From: Cyanobium sp.
GTDB taxonomy: Bacteria; Cyanobacteriota; Cyanobacteriia; PCC-6307; Cyanobiaceae
Assembly (NCBI GenBank): GCA_014191535.1
Contig: BJHC01000016.1
Location: forward strand, 1 to 13,144
Direction: 5' to 3'
Length of the DNA stretch: 13,144 bases
Part shown: piece by piece, positions 1-7,730 of the stretch
How positions within the stretch are numbered: the first letter of the stretch is position 1
Layout of the letters: every line of letters begins with the position of its first letter
Notes under the pieces: generated by a model
Seen by the model: only the letters and a program-made list of their open reading frames with translations
Databases searched by the model: none
Told to the model about the DNA's origin: nothing
Position numbers and translations under genes: made by a program

Positions 1-1
1 C

Positions 2-466
2 ATCAACGGCCATGAGGTCACCGAAGCGATCCGCTCGCCAGAGGTCACCGGCCAGGTGTCGGTGGTGGCAGCCCACGCCTGCGTCCGCGATGCCCTCACC
101 CGCCAGCAGCAGGCCATGGGGGAGCGCGGCGGCCTGGTGGCGGAAGGCCGCGACATCGGCACGGCGGTGTTTCCCGATGCCGAGCTGAAGGTGTTTCTGA
201 CCGCCACCACCGCCGAACGGGCCCGGCGCCGCGCCCTCGATCTGCAGCAACGGGGCTTTGCCGTGCCCGCCCTGGCGGAGCTGGAGGCCCAGATCGCCGA
301 ACGGGATCACCTCGACTCGACCCGTGCCGTGGCGCCCCTCACCCAGGCCGAGGATGCCGTGGAGCTGATCACCGACGGCCTCAGCATCGACGCTGTGCTC
401 GCGCGGCTTGTGGATCTGTTCCGCGCGCGGGTGCCCCACGACGCCTGGCCAAATCCCAGCGTTTAG
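2..466 (+). CDS. cmk: Cytidylate kinase, 3' part (5' end outside window)
   Basis: Phosphorylates CMP/dCMP to the diphosphate with ATP in the cytoplasm. The reading frame is open from base 2 and ends at TAG 464-466, giving 154 residues that match the C-terminal two thirds of CMP kinase. Visible landmarks are the 'IRSPEV' region, the 'RQQQ' helix, the nucleotide-binding stretch GLVAEGRDIGTAVFP, then 'KVFLTA', and the Arg-rich lid ERARRRALD. In many cyanobacteria CMP kinase is the C-terminal half of a PanC-Cmk fusion (pantoate-beta-alanine ligase plus CMP kinase); the window does not reach far enough left to tell. An internal GTG at 56 is not the true start, because conserved sequence continues upstream of it. 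The stop overlaps the stop of the convergent phosphatase gene. Confidence 0.93.
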   Translation: MNGHEVTEAIRSPEVTGQVSVVAAHACVRDALTRQQQAMGERGGLVAEGRDIGTAVFPDAELKVFLTATTAERARRRALDLQQRGFAVPALAELEAQIAERDHLDSTRAVAPLTQAEDAVELITDGLSIDAVLARLVDLFRARVPHDAWPNPSV

Positions 467-963
467 TGGGCACGCAGCCCCTGGCTGCGCAGGCTCTCCA
501 GCAGACCGCCACAGGCATCCTGGAGCAGGTCCAGCACATGCTCAAACCCTTGGGCATCGCCGTCGTAGGGGTCAGGCACTTCACGCACCCTGAATTGGCG
601 GCAATGGCTGGTGATCGGCTCGATCTGCGCCGTGCCGGTGGCGGCCGGCTCCAGCTCCCGCGCCAGCGAGCGCACGGCGCGCAGGTTGTCGTCATCCATC
701 GTGAGGATGCGCTCGAAACTCAGCAGATCACTGCGCCCGAGCTGACGGGCCCGACAGTTCAGGTGAATGCCACGCCGCTCCGCGGCAGCCCGCATGCGCC
801 GATCGGCGGGACAGCCCACGTGCCACCCCCCGGTGCCGGCGCTGTCCACTTCAAAGGAATCCTCAAGCCCTTCCCGCGCAATCAAGCTCAGGAAGACGCC
901 TTCCGCCGCCGGGGAGCGGCAGATGTTGCCGAGGCAAACGAACAACAAGCGCTGCACAGCCAT
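463..963 (-). CDS. Low-molecular-weight protein tyrosine phosphatase
   Basis: A 166-residue cytoplasmic phosphatase of the LMW-PTP family, which hydrolyses phosphotyrosine (or phosphoarginine in some bacteria) through a phosphocysteine intermediate. The N-terminus carries the complete P-loop CLGNICRS (Cys10, Arg16, Ser17), and the acid-loop DPY motif lies at about residues 131-133 in 'PDPYDGD'. Both catalytic elements are intact, so it should be active. Length is normal for the family (about 150-165). The ATG at 961-963 is chosen because the P-loop normally begins within the first dozen residues. The gene is convergent with cmk, sharing four bases, and divergent from heme oxygenase. The physiological substrate cannot be read from the sequence; cyanobacterial homologues have been linked to photosynthetic and exopolysaccharide control, which is family knowledge only. 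Confidence 0.93.
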   Translation of the reverse strand: MAVQRLLFVCLGNICRSPAAEGVFLSLIAREGLEDSFEVDSAGTGGWHVGCPADRRMRAAAERRGIHLNCRARQLGRSDLLSFERILTMDDDNLRAVRSLARELEPAATGTAQIEPITSHCRQFRVREVPDPYDGDAQGFEHVLDLLQDACGGLLESLRSQGLRAH

Positions 964-994
964 GGCTAACCCCGAGACACTGACACCAGCGCCG

Positions 995-1013
995 ACGGCA
1001 GGCTAACGGCAGG
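995..1013. repeat. 8-bp direct repeat, 11-bp period, in divergent spacer
   Basis: The octamer ACGGCAGG occurs at 995-1002 and again at 1006-1013, offset by 11 bases, close to one helical turn. It lies in the 138-base divergent spacer between the phosphatase and heme oxygenase, where regulators could bind. A chance match is quite possible in GC-rich DNA. I saw no convincing -10/-35 pair in this spacer. Confidence 0.3.
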
Positions 1014-1101
1014 TCTGGCCAGCAATGGTTCGCAACGGGCCTCTGCCCAACGCGAGTACAGCCCTTAGCTTGTTGAAAGCGCCGATCTTTGGATTAAACC
1101 C

Positions 1102-1821
1102 ATGTCCGCCAACCTGGCTCTGCAGCTGCGTGAGGGCACCAAAAAGGCCCACACCATGGCCGAGAACACCGGCTTCGTGAGCTGTTTCCTCAAAGGGGTG
1201 GTGGACAAAGCCAGCTACCGCACCCTGGTGGCCGACCTCTTCTTCGTGTACTCCGCCATGGAGGAGGAGATCGGACGCCTGCGGTCCGCAGGCCATCCTG
1301 TGGTGGGTCCTGTGGGATTCCCTGAGCTCAATCGCCGCGACAGCCTCGAGCAGGATCTCGCCTATTACTTCGGTGACAACTGGCGCAATGCCGTGAAGCC
1401 CACGCCCGCCGCCCAGGAGTACGTGGCCCGTCTTCACCAGCTGGCGCAGGAGGCCCCTGAGCTGCTGGTGGGGCACCACTACACGCGCTACATCGGCGAT
1501 CTCTCCGGTGGCCAGATCCTCAAGAACATCGCCCAGAAAGCCATGGGTCTGGGGGAGCACGATGGCCTGCGCTTCTACGAGTTCGACGCCATCCCCGACG
1601 AAAAGAGCTTCAAAACCAACTACCGCGCCACCCTCGACAGCCTGCCGATCGATCAGGCCATGGCCAACCGCATCGTGGAGGAGGCCAACCACGCCTTCCA
1701 CCTCAACATGAAGATGTTCCAGGAGCTGGAGGGCAATCTGATCGCCGCCATTGGCAAGGTGCTATTTGGCTTCCTCACGCGCCGCCAGCGCGCCGGCAGC
1801 ACCGAGGCGGTGGCCGCCTGA
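1102..1821 (+). CDS. ho1: Heme oxygenase (HO1 type, biliverdin-forming)
   Basis: Opens heme at the alpha-meso carbon using reduced ferredoxin and O2, giving biliverdin IXalpha, Fe2+ and CO. This is the committed step towards phycobilins for phycobilisomes. The protein has 239 residues, the usual size for cyanobacterial HO1 (also named pbsA). The proximal heme-ligand histidine is His17 in 'TKKAH', and the distal-helix signature is present as HYTRYIGDLSGGQ with Asp133 and the flexible glycines 136-137. The short C-terminal tail has no membrane anchor, as expected for soluble bacterial enzymes. ATG 1102 is the natural start because the N-terminal 'LALQLREGT' matches the family start. It faces the small orphan gene at 1861 across a 39-base gap. 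Its partner genes (pcyA or other bilin reductases) are not in the window. Confidence 0.96.
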   Translation: MSANLALQLREGTKKAHTMAENTGFVSCFLKGVVDKASYRTLVADLFFVYSAMEEEIGRLRSAGHPVVGPVGFPELNRRDSLEQDLAYYFGDNWRNAVKPTPAAQEYVARLHQLAQEAPELLVGHHYTRYIGDLSGGQILKNIAQKAMGLGEHDGLRFYEFDAIPDEKSFKTNYRATLDSLPIDQAMANRIVEEANHAFHLNMKMFQELEGNLIAAIGKVLFGFLTRRQRAGSTEAVAA

Positions 1822-1860
1822 GGCTGAGCGACGGAACGACAAACCGTTTGAAGCCCAGCG

Positions 1861-2103
1861 TCAGTCTTCGAGGCGGGTCACGGTCACCGGCTGGGTCACC
1901 GCTGTGGTGCACGCCGGGTCGAGCGCACCCGCCTGAAACGTGGCCTGAAACCACCACGTGCGCCCATCAGCGCTGCGCCGATCCACACGGAAGCTGGACA
2001 ACCCCCGCTCGCCCAAGGCGAGTTGCAATGCATAGCCGCTACAGCCTGTAGAGCGCTGCACCAGGGTCTTCAGACCTGAGGTTTCGATGCTGTAAACGGG
2101 CAT
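1861..2103 (-). CDS. Hypothetical 80-residue protein
   Basis: I do not recognise a family. The 80-residue product starts at ATG 2101-2103 and ends at TGA 1861-1863. It has no signal peptide or membrane segment. Notable points are two cysteines (in 'STGCSGY' and 'DPACTTA'), a central 'FRVDRRSADGRTWWFQA' with a Trp pair that looks like a beta hairpin, and a hydrophilic 'TRLED' end. Amino-acid composition is balanced rather than Arg/Pro/Ala-skewed as in shadow frames, and the gene fills exactly the space between heme oxygenase and the SDR gene, so I judge it real. It is probably a lineage-specific conserved hypothetical of picocyanobacteria; that last point is inference. No Shine-Dalgarno sequence is evident. 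Confidence 0.6.
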   Translation of the reverse strand: MPVYSIETSGLKTLVQRSTGCSGYALQLALGERGLSSFRVDRRSADGRTWWFQATFQAGALDPACTTAVTQPVTVTRLED

Positions 2104-2198
2104 GGGCTGCAGGTGGCGATGGACGCTGGCACCGATGACGCGCCGGGATCGGAATGGTCAATCCGTAGTGGATGGCACGCAACGACAGCGCCCCACCC

Positions 2199-2220
2199 GA
2201 TAACTTTACAAATATTCACC
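2199..2220 (+). promoter_or_regulatory. AT-rich patch, possible promoter of the SDR gene
   Basis: A short A/T-rich patch (TAACTTTACAAATATTC, from 2201) stands out in an otherwise GC-rich 141-base spacer, 25 bases before the ATG at 2245. TACAAA or a neighbouring hexamer could act as a -10 element. No good -35 lies 16-18 bases upstream, so this is a weak call based on composition and position. Confidence 0.25.
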
Positions 2221-2244
2221 ACCGCTCCGTACCGGCGGCCGGCA

Positions 2245-3162
2245 ATGACTTCCTCTGCGGATCTTGCTTCTCTCTACCAGCTTCTGGCGACGCGGGGCAC
2301 GCCGACCCTGCCCTCAGGGGAACGCCGCGCCATTTTGGGCTGCGGCTACGTGGGTGAGGCGGTAGCCCAGGCTTGGAAGCAGCAGGGCCATGAACTCTGG
2401 GGCACCACCACTCGGCCGGAACGGCTAACGGAGCTCGCCAATCTGGTAAATAATCCGCTCATTTTTGATTCAACAGATTCCCGCTGCAGCCTAAGTTTCA
2501 CCCAAGATCTGGATGGCATTCTGGTTTCTTTTGCCCCATCAAAGACCAGTCATGTTGACCTGCATCAGTACCAACAAACGTTTCTCCAGGGCGTCGAGCA
2601 ACTGCTGCAGGCCCTGCAGCAACGGCCCGTTAGCACCCCTCTACAGCTTGTGTACCTCAGCAGCTGCGGCGTGTATGGCAACCGACAGGGTGCCGTCACC
2701 GCCGAGGACGACCCCACGGATACCGACCATCCCATCAATGCGATTTTGGTGCGTGCTGAAGAGATGATCAGCTCACTGCGCTCTGAGCACGTGAATGTCT
2801 GCATCTTGCGCCTCGGAGGCATCTATGGGCCAGGCCGCGACATCCCAGCCATGCTCCTGGGTGCTGCTGGCGGCCTCATCCAACGCAACGGCCTCAATGT
2901 GCCGTGCTGGATCCACCGTGACGACATTGTCAGTGGTGTCGATTTCGCGTTTAAGCAAGGCCTCAGTGACACATTTAATCTCGTCAATGACACCCAATTC
3001 AATGGCCAAGAGCTCACCGACCGGCTCTGCGAGCAGTCTGGGCTGCCGTTGGCGAGGTGGCTCACCACCGACACAGGCGACCGCGTTCTGAACGCTCGGG
3101 TGAGCAATGCCAAATTGAAGCGCTTGGGCTTCCGCTGGTCTCACCGTTGTTTGGTGGGGTGA
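2245..3162 (+). CDS. SDR/YeeZ-like NAD(P)-binding oxidoreductase or epimerase
   Basis: A 305-residue extended short-chain dehydrogenase/reductase-type protein. A nucleotide-binding Rossmann motif GCGYVG lies at residues 32-37, followed by 'ELWGTTTRPERL', which resembles the YeeZ group. Later landmarks are 'VYLSSCGVYG', the E-rich 'VRAEEM' helix where classical SDRs have YxxxK (here no YxxxK is seen), 'LRLGGIYGPGRD' and 'WIHRDDIVSGVDFA'. Substrate is unknown; without the catalytic Tyr-Lys pair it may bind NAD(P) without standard SDR chemistry. I chose ATG 2245; the frame stays open upstream to 2113, but that part is not protein-like. The gene is visibly AT-richer than its neighbours, with codons such as TTT, AAA, ATT and AAT in runs, suggesting a different recent history. 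Its end overlaps the convergent calycin-like gene by 22 bases. Confidence 0.85.
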   Translation: MTSSADLASLYQLLATRGTPTLPSGERRAILGCGYVGEAVAQAWKQQGHELWGTTTRPERLTELANLVNNPLIFDSTDSRCSLSFTQDLDGILVSFAPSKTSHVDLHQYQQTFLQGVEQLLQALQQRPVSTPLQLVYLSSCGVYGNRQGAVTAEDDPTDTDHPINAILVRAEEMISSLRSEHVNVCILRLGGIYGPGRDIPAMLLGAAGGLIQRNGLNVPCWIHRDDIVSGVDFAFKQGLSDTFNLVNDTQFNGQELTDRLCEQSGLPLARWLTTDTGDRVLNARVSNAKLKRLGFRWSHRCLVG

Positions 3163-3971
3163 TAGCGGCGCTCACGCCAACCCACAAGCTGGTGATCGGC
3201 ATCAAAGCCGATCAGACAATGCACAAAGGTTTCCGGTTCCACCAGGCAACCCACATGCAGTTCAAAAGAACCTACGGGAAGTTGATCCGGCAGGCTGCAG
3301 ACCAGGTGATCCTCAAACAGTCCGCTGACCCCATGCCGGAGGAAGGTCTCTGCCGAAAACGCAGGGCAAGGCCGATCAGGGGCCGTCTGGTCAGGATGGA
3401 CACCGGGGTTCAGGGTTGATTCCATCCCCGGCCAACCGGCCGGCACCGTCAGCAACGCCTCCAGCGACGTGAAGCCAGGTCGGCTGGGTTCGGGTGCGGA
3501 TCGTTCGCAGCGGAACGCGGTAGCCGCGATTGATTCCAGCCGCAGATGGCCATCAGCCCCAGGCTCATACAGCACCACCAACATCGATCGGCTGCGCCCG
3601 TGGAAGAAATTCACTTCGTGGCCCGCTTTGGCAAGATCGGCGGCCATCCGCAGGCTCGATTGACCAGCGGTTTGAGGGAAATGCCAGCAGTTGTGGCCCA
3701 GGTTGTAGGTGTGCCGGTGCAGGGGAAAGCGGCGTTCCCCACCCGGGGCATAGCGCAAGCCTGTTCCATGCCACTCGCCACTGTGGGCATCGGCAAATCG
3801 GATGGCATACAGCGAGGGGGTCGCGTTGGCGATTCCCCGCTCCAGATTCATGCCATGGCTGTCTCGTCCATACCAGGTAGTGGTCCCCAGCCAGTCGCCA
3901 TCAAAGCTGGCCCGCATCCGCTCCCAGGCCTGATCCACCTCGGCGCGTAGCTGGCTGTTAGGGGCTTGCAT
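3141..3971 (-). CDS. Calycin/DUF3598-like protein of unknown function
   Basis: A 276-residue protein that I assign tentatively to the cyanobacterial DUF3598-like group, whose known structures have a lipocalin-type (calycin) barrel. The N-terminal half opens with an amphipathic helix and 'GDWLGTTTWY', then alternating beta-like stretches, a His/Trp-rich segment at about 84-98 (HRHTYNLGHNCWHFP), and a conserved-looking 'NFFHGRSRSMLVVLYEPG' at about 121-138. The C-terminal half ends in paired strands, 'GSFELHVGCLVEPETFVHCLIGFD' region. There is no signal peptide or membrane segment. Its role is unknown. Calycins in cyanobacteria include the CpcS/CpcT bilin lyases, and its neighbours make heme and biliverdin, so tetrapyrrole binding is a reasonable but unproven idea. 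ATG 3971 is preferred over an upstream GTG at 4082, which would add a non-protein-like tail through the hairpin region. Confidence 0.72.
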   Translation of the reverse strand: MQAPNSQLRAEVDQAWERMRASFDGDWLGTTTWYGRDSHGMNLERGIANATPSLYAIRFADAHSGEWHGTGLRYAPGGERRFPLHRHTYNLGHNCWHFPQTAGQSSLRMAADLAKAGHEVNFFHGRSRSMLVVLYEPGADGHLRLESIAATAFRCERSAPEPSRPGFTSLEALLTVPAGWPGMESTLNPGVHPDQTAPDRPCPAFSAETFLRHGVSGLFEDHLVCSLPDQLPVGSFELHVGCLVEPETFVHCLIGFDADHQLVGWRERRYHPTKQR

Positions 3972-4026
3972 CGGCAGCGGCGCAGCAGTTTGACGACCCC
4001 AATGGGTTGGTCTGCCGATGACTCTG

Positions 4027-4051
4027 CCGCGGCTGGTGCCCCAGCCAGCGG
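4027..4051. promoter_or_regulatory. Strong hairpin in divergent spacer upstream of hemH
   Basis: CCGCGGCTGG (4027-4036) can pair with CCAGCC-A-GCGG (4041-4051) across a TGCC loop: ten base pairs, all but one being G-C, with one bulged A at 4047. It sits between two divergent genes, 45 bases before the hemH ATG, so it is not where a terminator would be expected. It could be an operator or a 5'-leader structure of either transcript. A TACAGT hexamer at 4065-4070 is a possible weak -10 for hemH, with no clear -35. Confidence 0.45.
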
Positions 4052-4096
4052 TGTGGGCTACTTCTACAGTGCAGAGCGACACCGGATCGCCTAGCC

Positions 4097-5272
4097 ATGG
4101 CCAAGGTCGGCGTGCTGTTGCTGAACCTCGGCGGCCCTGAACGCATTCAGGATGTCGGTCCGTTCCTCTACAACCTGTTCGCCGATCCGGAGATCATCCG
4201 GCTGCCGAACCCAGCCCTGCAGAAACCGCTGGCCTGGCTGATCAGCAGCCTGCGGGCGGGCAAATCCCAGGCGGCCTACCGCTCCATCGGCGGCGGTTCA
4301 CCCCTGCGCCGCATCACCGAGCAGCAGGCCCGCGAACTGCAGAGCACCCTGCGCCAGCGCGGCATCGAGGCCACCAGCTACGTGGCCATGCGCTACTGGC
4401 ACCCCTTCACCGAATCCGCCGTGGCCGACATCAAGGCCGATGGCATTGATGAGGTGGTGGTGCTGCCGCTCTACCCCCACTTCTCCATCAGCACCAGCGG
4501 CTCCAGCTTCCGGGAGCTGCAGCGGCTGCGCCAGGGGGATCCGGGCTTCTCGCGGCTGCCGATCCGCTGCATCCGCAGCTACTTCGACGACCCCGGCTAC
4601 ATCGGCGCCATGGCGGAGCTGATCGCCCGGGAAATCCAGGCCTGCCCCGACCCCGCCCAGGCCCATGTGTTCTTCAGCGCCCACGGCGTGCCCAAGAGCT
4701 ACGTGGAGGAGGCGGGCGACCCCTACCAGGCGGAGATCGAAAGCTGCGCGCGGCTGATCATGGAGCGGCTCCAGGCCGACCTGGGCCACGCCAACCCCTA
4801 CACGCTCGCTTACCAGAGCCGTGTGGGCCCGGTGGAATGGCTCAAGCCCTACACCGATGACGCCCTGCATGAGCTCGGGGCCGCCGGTGTCAAAGACCTG
4901 GTGGTGGTGCCGATCAGCTTCGTGAGCGAGCACATCGAAACGCTCGAGGAGATCGACATCGAGTACCGGGAAATCGCCACGGAGGCCGGCATCACCAACT
5001 TCCGCCGCGTGCCCGCCCTCGACACCACCCCCAGCTTCATCCAGGGGCTGGCCAACCTGGTGCAGCAGGCCTTGGAAGGGCCTGAGGTGAATCTCGACCA
5101 GGCCGCAGCCCTGCCCACCCAGGTGAAGCTCTACCCCCAGGACAAATGGGCCTGGGGCTGGAACAACAGCTCCGAGGTGTGGAACGGGCGCTTGGCGATG
5201 CTCGGTTTCTCCGCTTTCCTGCTGGAACTGCTGAGCGGCCGTGGCCCGCTGCACTCCCTGGGATTGCTCTAG
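4097..5272 (+). CDS. hemH: Ferrochelatase with C-terminal CAB (light-harvesting-like) domain
   Basis: Inserts Fe2+ into protoporphyrin IX to make protoheme, the precursor of cytochrome hemes and of phycobilins via heme oxygenase. The 391-residue protein begins with the typical '[13 protein letters not shown]'. It has 'VAMRYWHPF' at about 96-104, the catalytic His196 in 'FSAHGVP', '[17 protein letters not shown]', and the acidic active-site segment '[11 protein letters not shown]' (Glu278, His279, Glu281). After residue 350 comes a linker and a transmembrane CAB motif, E360-x-x-N363-G364-R365 followed by 'LAMLGF', as in light-harvesting-like proteins. This tail is known from cyanobacterial and plastid type II ferrochelatases and is linked to chlorophyll/carotenoid binding and regulation. 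It heads a rightward run of five closely packed genes. No Shine-Dalgarno sequence is visible. Confidence 0.97.
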   Translation: MAKVGVLLLNLGGPERIQDVGPFLYNLFADPEIIRLPNPALQKPLAWLISSLRAGKSQAAYRSIGGGSPLRRITEQQARELQSTLRQRGIEATSYVAMRYWHPFTESAVADIKADGIDEVVVLPLYPHFSISTSGSSFRELQRLRQGDPGFSRLPIRCIRSYFDDPGYIGAMAELIAREIQACPDPAQAHVFFSAHGVPKSYVEEAGDPYQAEIESCARLIMERLQADLGHANPYTLAYQSRVGPVEWLKPYTDDALHELGAAGVKDLVVVPISFVSEHIETLEEIDIEYREIATEAGITNFRRVPALDTTPSFIQGLANLVQQALEGPEVNLDQAAALPTQVKLYPQDKWAWGWNNSSEVWNGRLAMLGFSAFLLELLSGRGPLHSLGLL

Positions 5273-5816
5273 GCGCACCGCCGCCGGCAGCGCCGCTCTC
5301 GCCGCCGCCACATGGCTGTGGGCGCCGCTGCTGCTGGCGGCCCCCGTGGGGGCGGAACCGCGCTGGCGCCAGGGGGTCTTTCCCGTGGCCCACTTCTCGG
5401 GCTACACCAGCCACTTCGGCACCCGCATCGGGCCAGGCGGCACCCCGGAACCGCACCACGGGCTGGACATCGCCGCACCCCTGGGCTCCCCCATCCGCAA
5501 CTGGTGGGGGGGGCGCGTGCAGGAGGTGATCCGCGACGGCGGCTGTGGCCTGGGGCTGGTGATTGCCTCCGGACCCTATGAACACCTCTATTGCCACCTG
5601 GCCGGCTCGGTGGAGGGCGGCGTGTACCGCAGCGGTGCCGTGGCCCTGGCGGCGGGGAGCCCCGTGCAGGGCGGCCAGGTGATCGGCCATGTGGGTCTGT
5701 CGGGCCGCACCAGCGGACCGCATCTGCACTGGGGCATCCGCCACGGGGGCCGCTGGCTCAACCCGGCGGCGATCCTGCGGGCCATGGCGGCGGCACTTTC
5801 CAGGGCCAGACCTTAA
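5241..5816 (+). CDS. Exported M23-family metallopeptidase
   Basis: A 191-residue LytM-type zinc peptidase, predicted to cut peptide cross-links in peptidoglycan. GTG 5241, overlapping the hemH end by 32 bases, is the only good start giving a signal peptide: twin Arg at 11-12, a hydrophobic stretch about 14-34, and likely cleavage after 'PVGA' (residue 38). The catalytic set looks complete: H72-x-x-x-D76 in 'HHGLDIAAP', His119 in 'YCHL', and H161-x-H163 in 'GPHLHWG'. The mature protein is almost only the peptidase domain, with no LysM or coiled-coil targeting region. Activity is therefore plausible, and its partner or activator is unknown. It lies between hemH and ilvB, 36 bases before the latter, so cotranscription is likely, although no functional link to either neighbour is evident. 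Confidence 0.9.
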   Translation: MARCTPWDCSRRTAAGSAALAAATWLWAPLLLAAPVGAEPRWRQGVFPVAHFSGYTSHFGTRIGPGGTPEPHHGLDIAAPLGSPIRNWWGGRVQEVIRDGGCGLGLVIASGPYEHLYCHLAGSVEGGVYRSGAVALAAGSPVQGGQVIGHVGLSGRTSGPHLHWGIRHGGRWLNPAAILRAMAAALSRARP

Positions 5817-5852
5817 GTTGGGTTTTGGAGTTGCCCGCTGCTCGCCGCTGTC

Positions 5853-7730
5853 GTGACCGTTACGTCCGCCTCGCCAACGGCCGCCCAAGCAGCCGGATCC
5901 CCAGTCTCCGCGGCTGAGGTCAGCACCCCCCAGCGGGTGAACGGCGGCTATGCCCTGATGGACAGCCTGCGCCGCCACGGCGTGCGCCACATCTTTGGGT
6001 ACCCGGGCGGGGCGATCCTGCCGATCTACGACGAGCTGCACAAGGCGGAATCCCGCGGCTGGCTCCAGCACATCCTGGTGCGCCATGAACAGGGCGGCAC
6101 CCACGCCGCCGACGCCTACGCCCGCGCCACCGGCCAGGTGGGGGTGTGCTTCGGCACCTCCGGCCCCGGCGCCACCAACCTGGTGACCGGCATCGCCACC
6201 GCCCACATGGACTCGGTGCCCATGGTGGTGATCACGGGCCAGGTGCCCCGGGCCGCCATCGGCACCGACGCCTTCCAGGAAACCGACATCTTCGGCATCA
6301 CCCTGCCGATCGTGAAGCACTCGTGGGTGGTGCGCGACCCCCGCGACATCGGCCGCATCGTGGCTGAGGCCTTCCTGATCGCCGCCAGCGGCCGCCCCGG
6401 CCCGGTGCTGATCGACGTGCCCAAGGATGTGGGCGTCGAAGAATTCGACTACATCCCGGTGGAGCCCGGCAGCGCCATCCCGGCCGGCTTCAAGCCCTCG
6501 CCCCAGGCGGATCCCGCCGCCCTTGAGGCCTGCCTGGCCCTGATCCGTCAGGCCCGCCGCCCCCTGCTCTACGTGGGTGGCGGCGCCATCAGCAGCGGCG
6601 CCCATGATCTGGTGCACCAGCTGGCGGAGCGCTTCCAGCTGCCCGTCACCACCACCCTGATGGGCAAGGGGGCCTTCGATGAGCAGCACCCCCTGGCGGT
6701 GGGCATGCTCGGCATGCACGGCACCGCCTACGCCAACTTCGCCGTCACCGAATGCGATCTGCTGATCGCCGCCGGCGCCCGCTTTGACGACCGCGTCACC
6801 GGCCGGCTGGATGGGTTCGCCCCCCGGGCCCAGGTGATCCACATCGACATCGATGCGGCGGAGATGGGCAAGACCCGCATGCCCGATGTGGCGGTGGTGG
6901 CCGACGTGAAGCAGGCCCTGGAGAGCCTGCTGGCCGCCAGCGCCGGCGAGGGCTCCGAGGGCCGCACCGAGGCCTGGCTGGAGCGCATCGACAGCTGGAA
7001 ACGGCACTACCCGCTGGTGGTGCCCGCCCCTGAAGGGGAGATCGCCCCCCAGGAGGTGGTGGCCCTGCTGCAGGAGCTCGCCCCCGCCGCCTACGTGACC
7101 ACGGACGTGGGCCAACACCAGATGTGGGCCGCCCAGTTTCTGCACACGGGCCCCCGCCGCTGGATCAGCTCCGCCGGCCTGGGCACCATGGGCTACGGCA
7201 TGCCCGCCGCCATGGGGGTGCAGACCGCCTTCCCCGACCAGCAGGTGATCTGCGTGGCCGGTGACGCCAGCATCCTGATGAACATCCAGGAGCTGGGCAC
7301 CCTCAGCCAATACAACCTGGCCGTGAAGGTGGTGGTGCTCAACAACGGCTGGCAGGGGATGGTGCGCCAGTGGCAGGAGAGCTTCTACAGCGAGCGCTAC
7401 TCCGCCTCCGAAATGACCGGCGGCATGCCGGACTTCCCCGCCCTGGCCGAAGCCTTCGGCGTGAAGGGGGTGCGCATCAGCGAGCGCGCCAGCCTGCGCC
7501 AACAGCTCAGCGACGCCCTCCAGCACGACGGCCCCGCCTTCATTGAGGTGGTGGTGCGGCGCAATGAGAACTGCTACCCGATGGTGCCGCCGGGGGCCAG
7601 CAACGCCCAGATGGTGGGCCTGCCCTCCCACCCGGAGCTGGCGATCGACACCAGCCGCGAGTGCCACAACTGCCACCACACCACCGACAGCAGCAGCCTC
7701 TACTGCCCCCACTGCGGCACCAAGCTTTGA
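5853..7730 (+). CDS. ilvB: Acetolactate synthase large subunit with C-terminal zinc ribbon
   Basis: TPP-, Mg2+- and FAD-dependent enzyme that condenses two pyruvates to 2-acetolactate (or pyruvate with 2-oxobutyrate), the first common step of Val/Leu/Ile synthesis. At 625 residues it is longer than the usual 560-600. The N-terminal TPP domain has 'IFGYPGGA' and the catalytic Glu79 in '[12 protein letters not shown]'. The middle FAD-type domain follows. The C-terminal TPP motif runs from GDA (470-472) to Asn497-Asn498, followed by 'GMVRQWQE'. After the normal end ('[12 protein letters not shown]') comes an unusual tail with C604-x2-C607-x10-C618-x2-C621, a zinc-ribbon signature. The start is GTG 5853; the first 30 or so residues are low-complexity. 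The small regulatory subunit (ilvH/ilvN) is not in the window. The next gene starts inside the stop codon. Confidence 0.96.
   Translation: MTVTSASPTAAQAAGSPVSAAEVSTPQRVNGGYALMDSLRRHGVRHIFGYPGGAILPIYDELHKAESRGWLQHILVRHEQGGTHAADAYARATGQVGVCFGTSGPGATNLVTGIATAHMDSVPMVVITGQVPRAAIGTDAFQETDIFGITLPIVKHSWVVRDPRDIGRIVAEAFLIAASGRPGPVLIDVPKDVGVEEFDYIPVEPGSAIPAGFKPSPQADPAALEACLALIRQARRPLLYVGGGAISSGAHDLVHQLAERFQLPVTTTLMGKGAFDEQHPLAVGMLGMHGTAYANFAVTECDLLIAAGARFDDRVTGRLDGFAPRAQVIHIDIDAAEMGKTRMPDVAVVADVKQALESLLAASAGEGSEGRTEAWLERIDSWKRHYPLVVPAPEGEIAPQEVVALLQELAPAAYVTTDVGQHQMWAAQFLHTGPRRWISSAGLGTMGYGMPAAMGVQTAFPDQQVICVAGDASILMNIQELGTLSQYNLAVKVVVLNNGWQGMVRQWQESFYSERYSASEMTGGMPDFPALAEAFGVKGVRISERASLRQQLSDALQHDGPAFIEVVVRRNENCYPMVPPGASNAQMVGLPSHPELAIDTSRECHNCHHTTDSSSLYCPHCGTKL

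Noticed and set aside
466..969. 167-codon plus-strand frame opposite the phosphatase
   Set aside because: Mirror of a gene with an intact CLGNICRS P-loop; no family pattern in the plus-strand translation.
1003..1701. 232-codon minus-strand frame inside heme oxygenase
   Set aside because: Antisense shadow; the plus strand carries the complete heme oxygenase signature.
2113..2244. Upstream extension of the SDR gene (44 more residues)
   Set aside because: The extra part is not protein-like and the Rossmann motif is already 32 residues from the ATG at 2245.
3972..4082. Upstream extension of the calycin-like gene to a GTG at 4082
   Set aside because: It would run through the hairpin and leave only 14 bases before hemH; the residues look like Arg/Gly/Thr-rich noise. 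Not strictly excluded.
4298..5311. 337-codon minus-strand frame inside hemH
   Set aside because: Antisense shadow of ferrochelatase, no recognisable motif.
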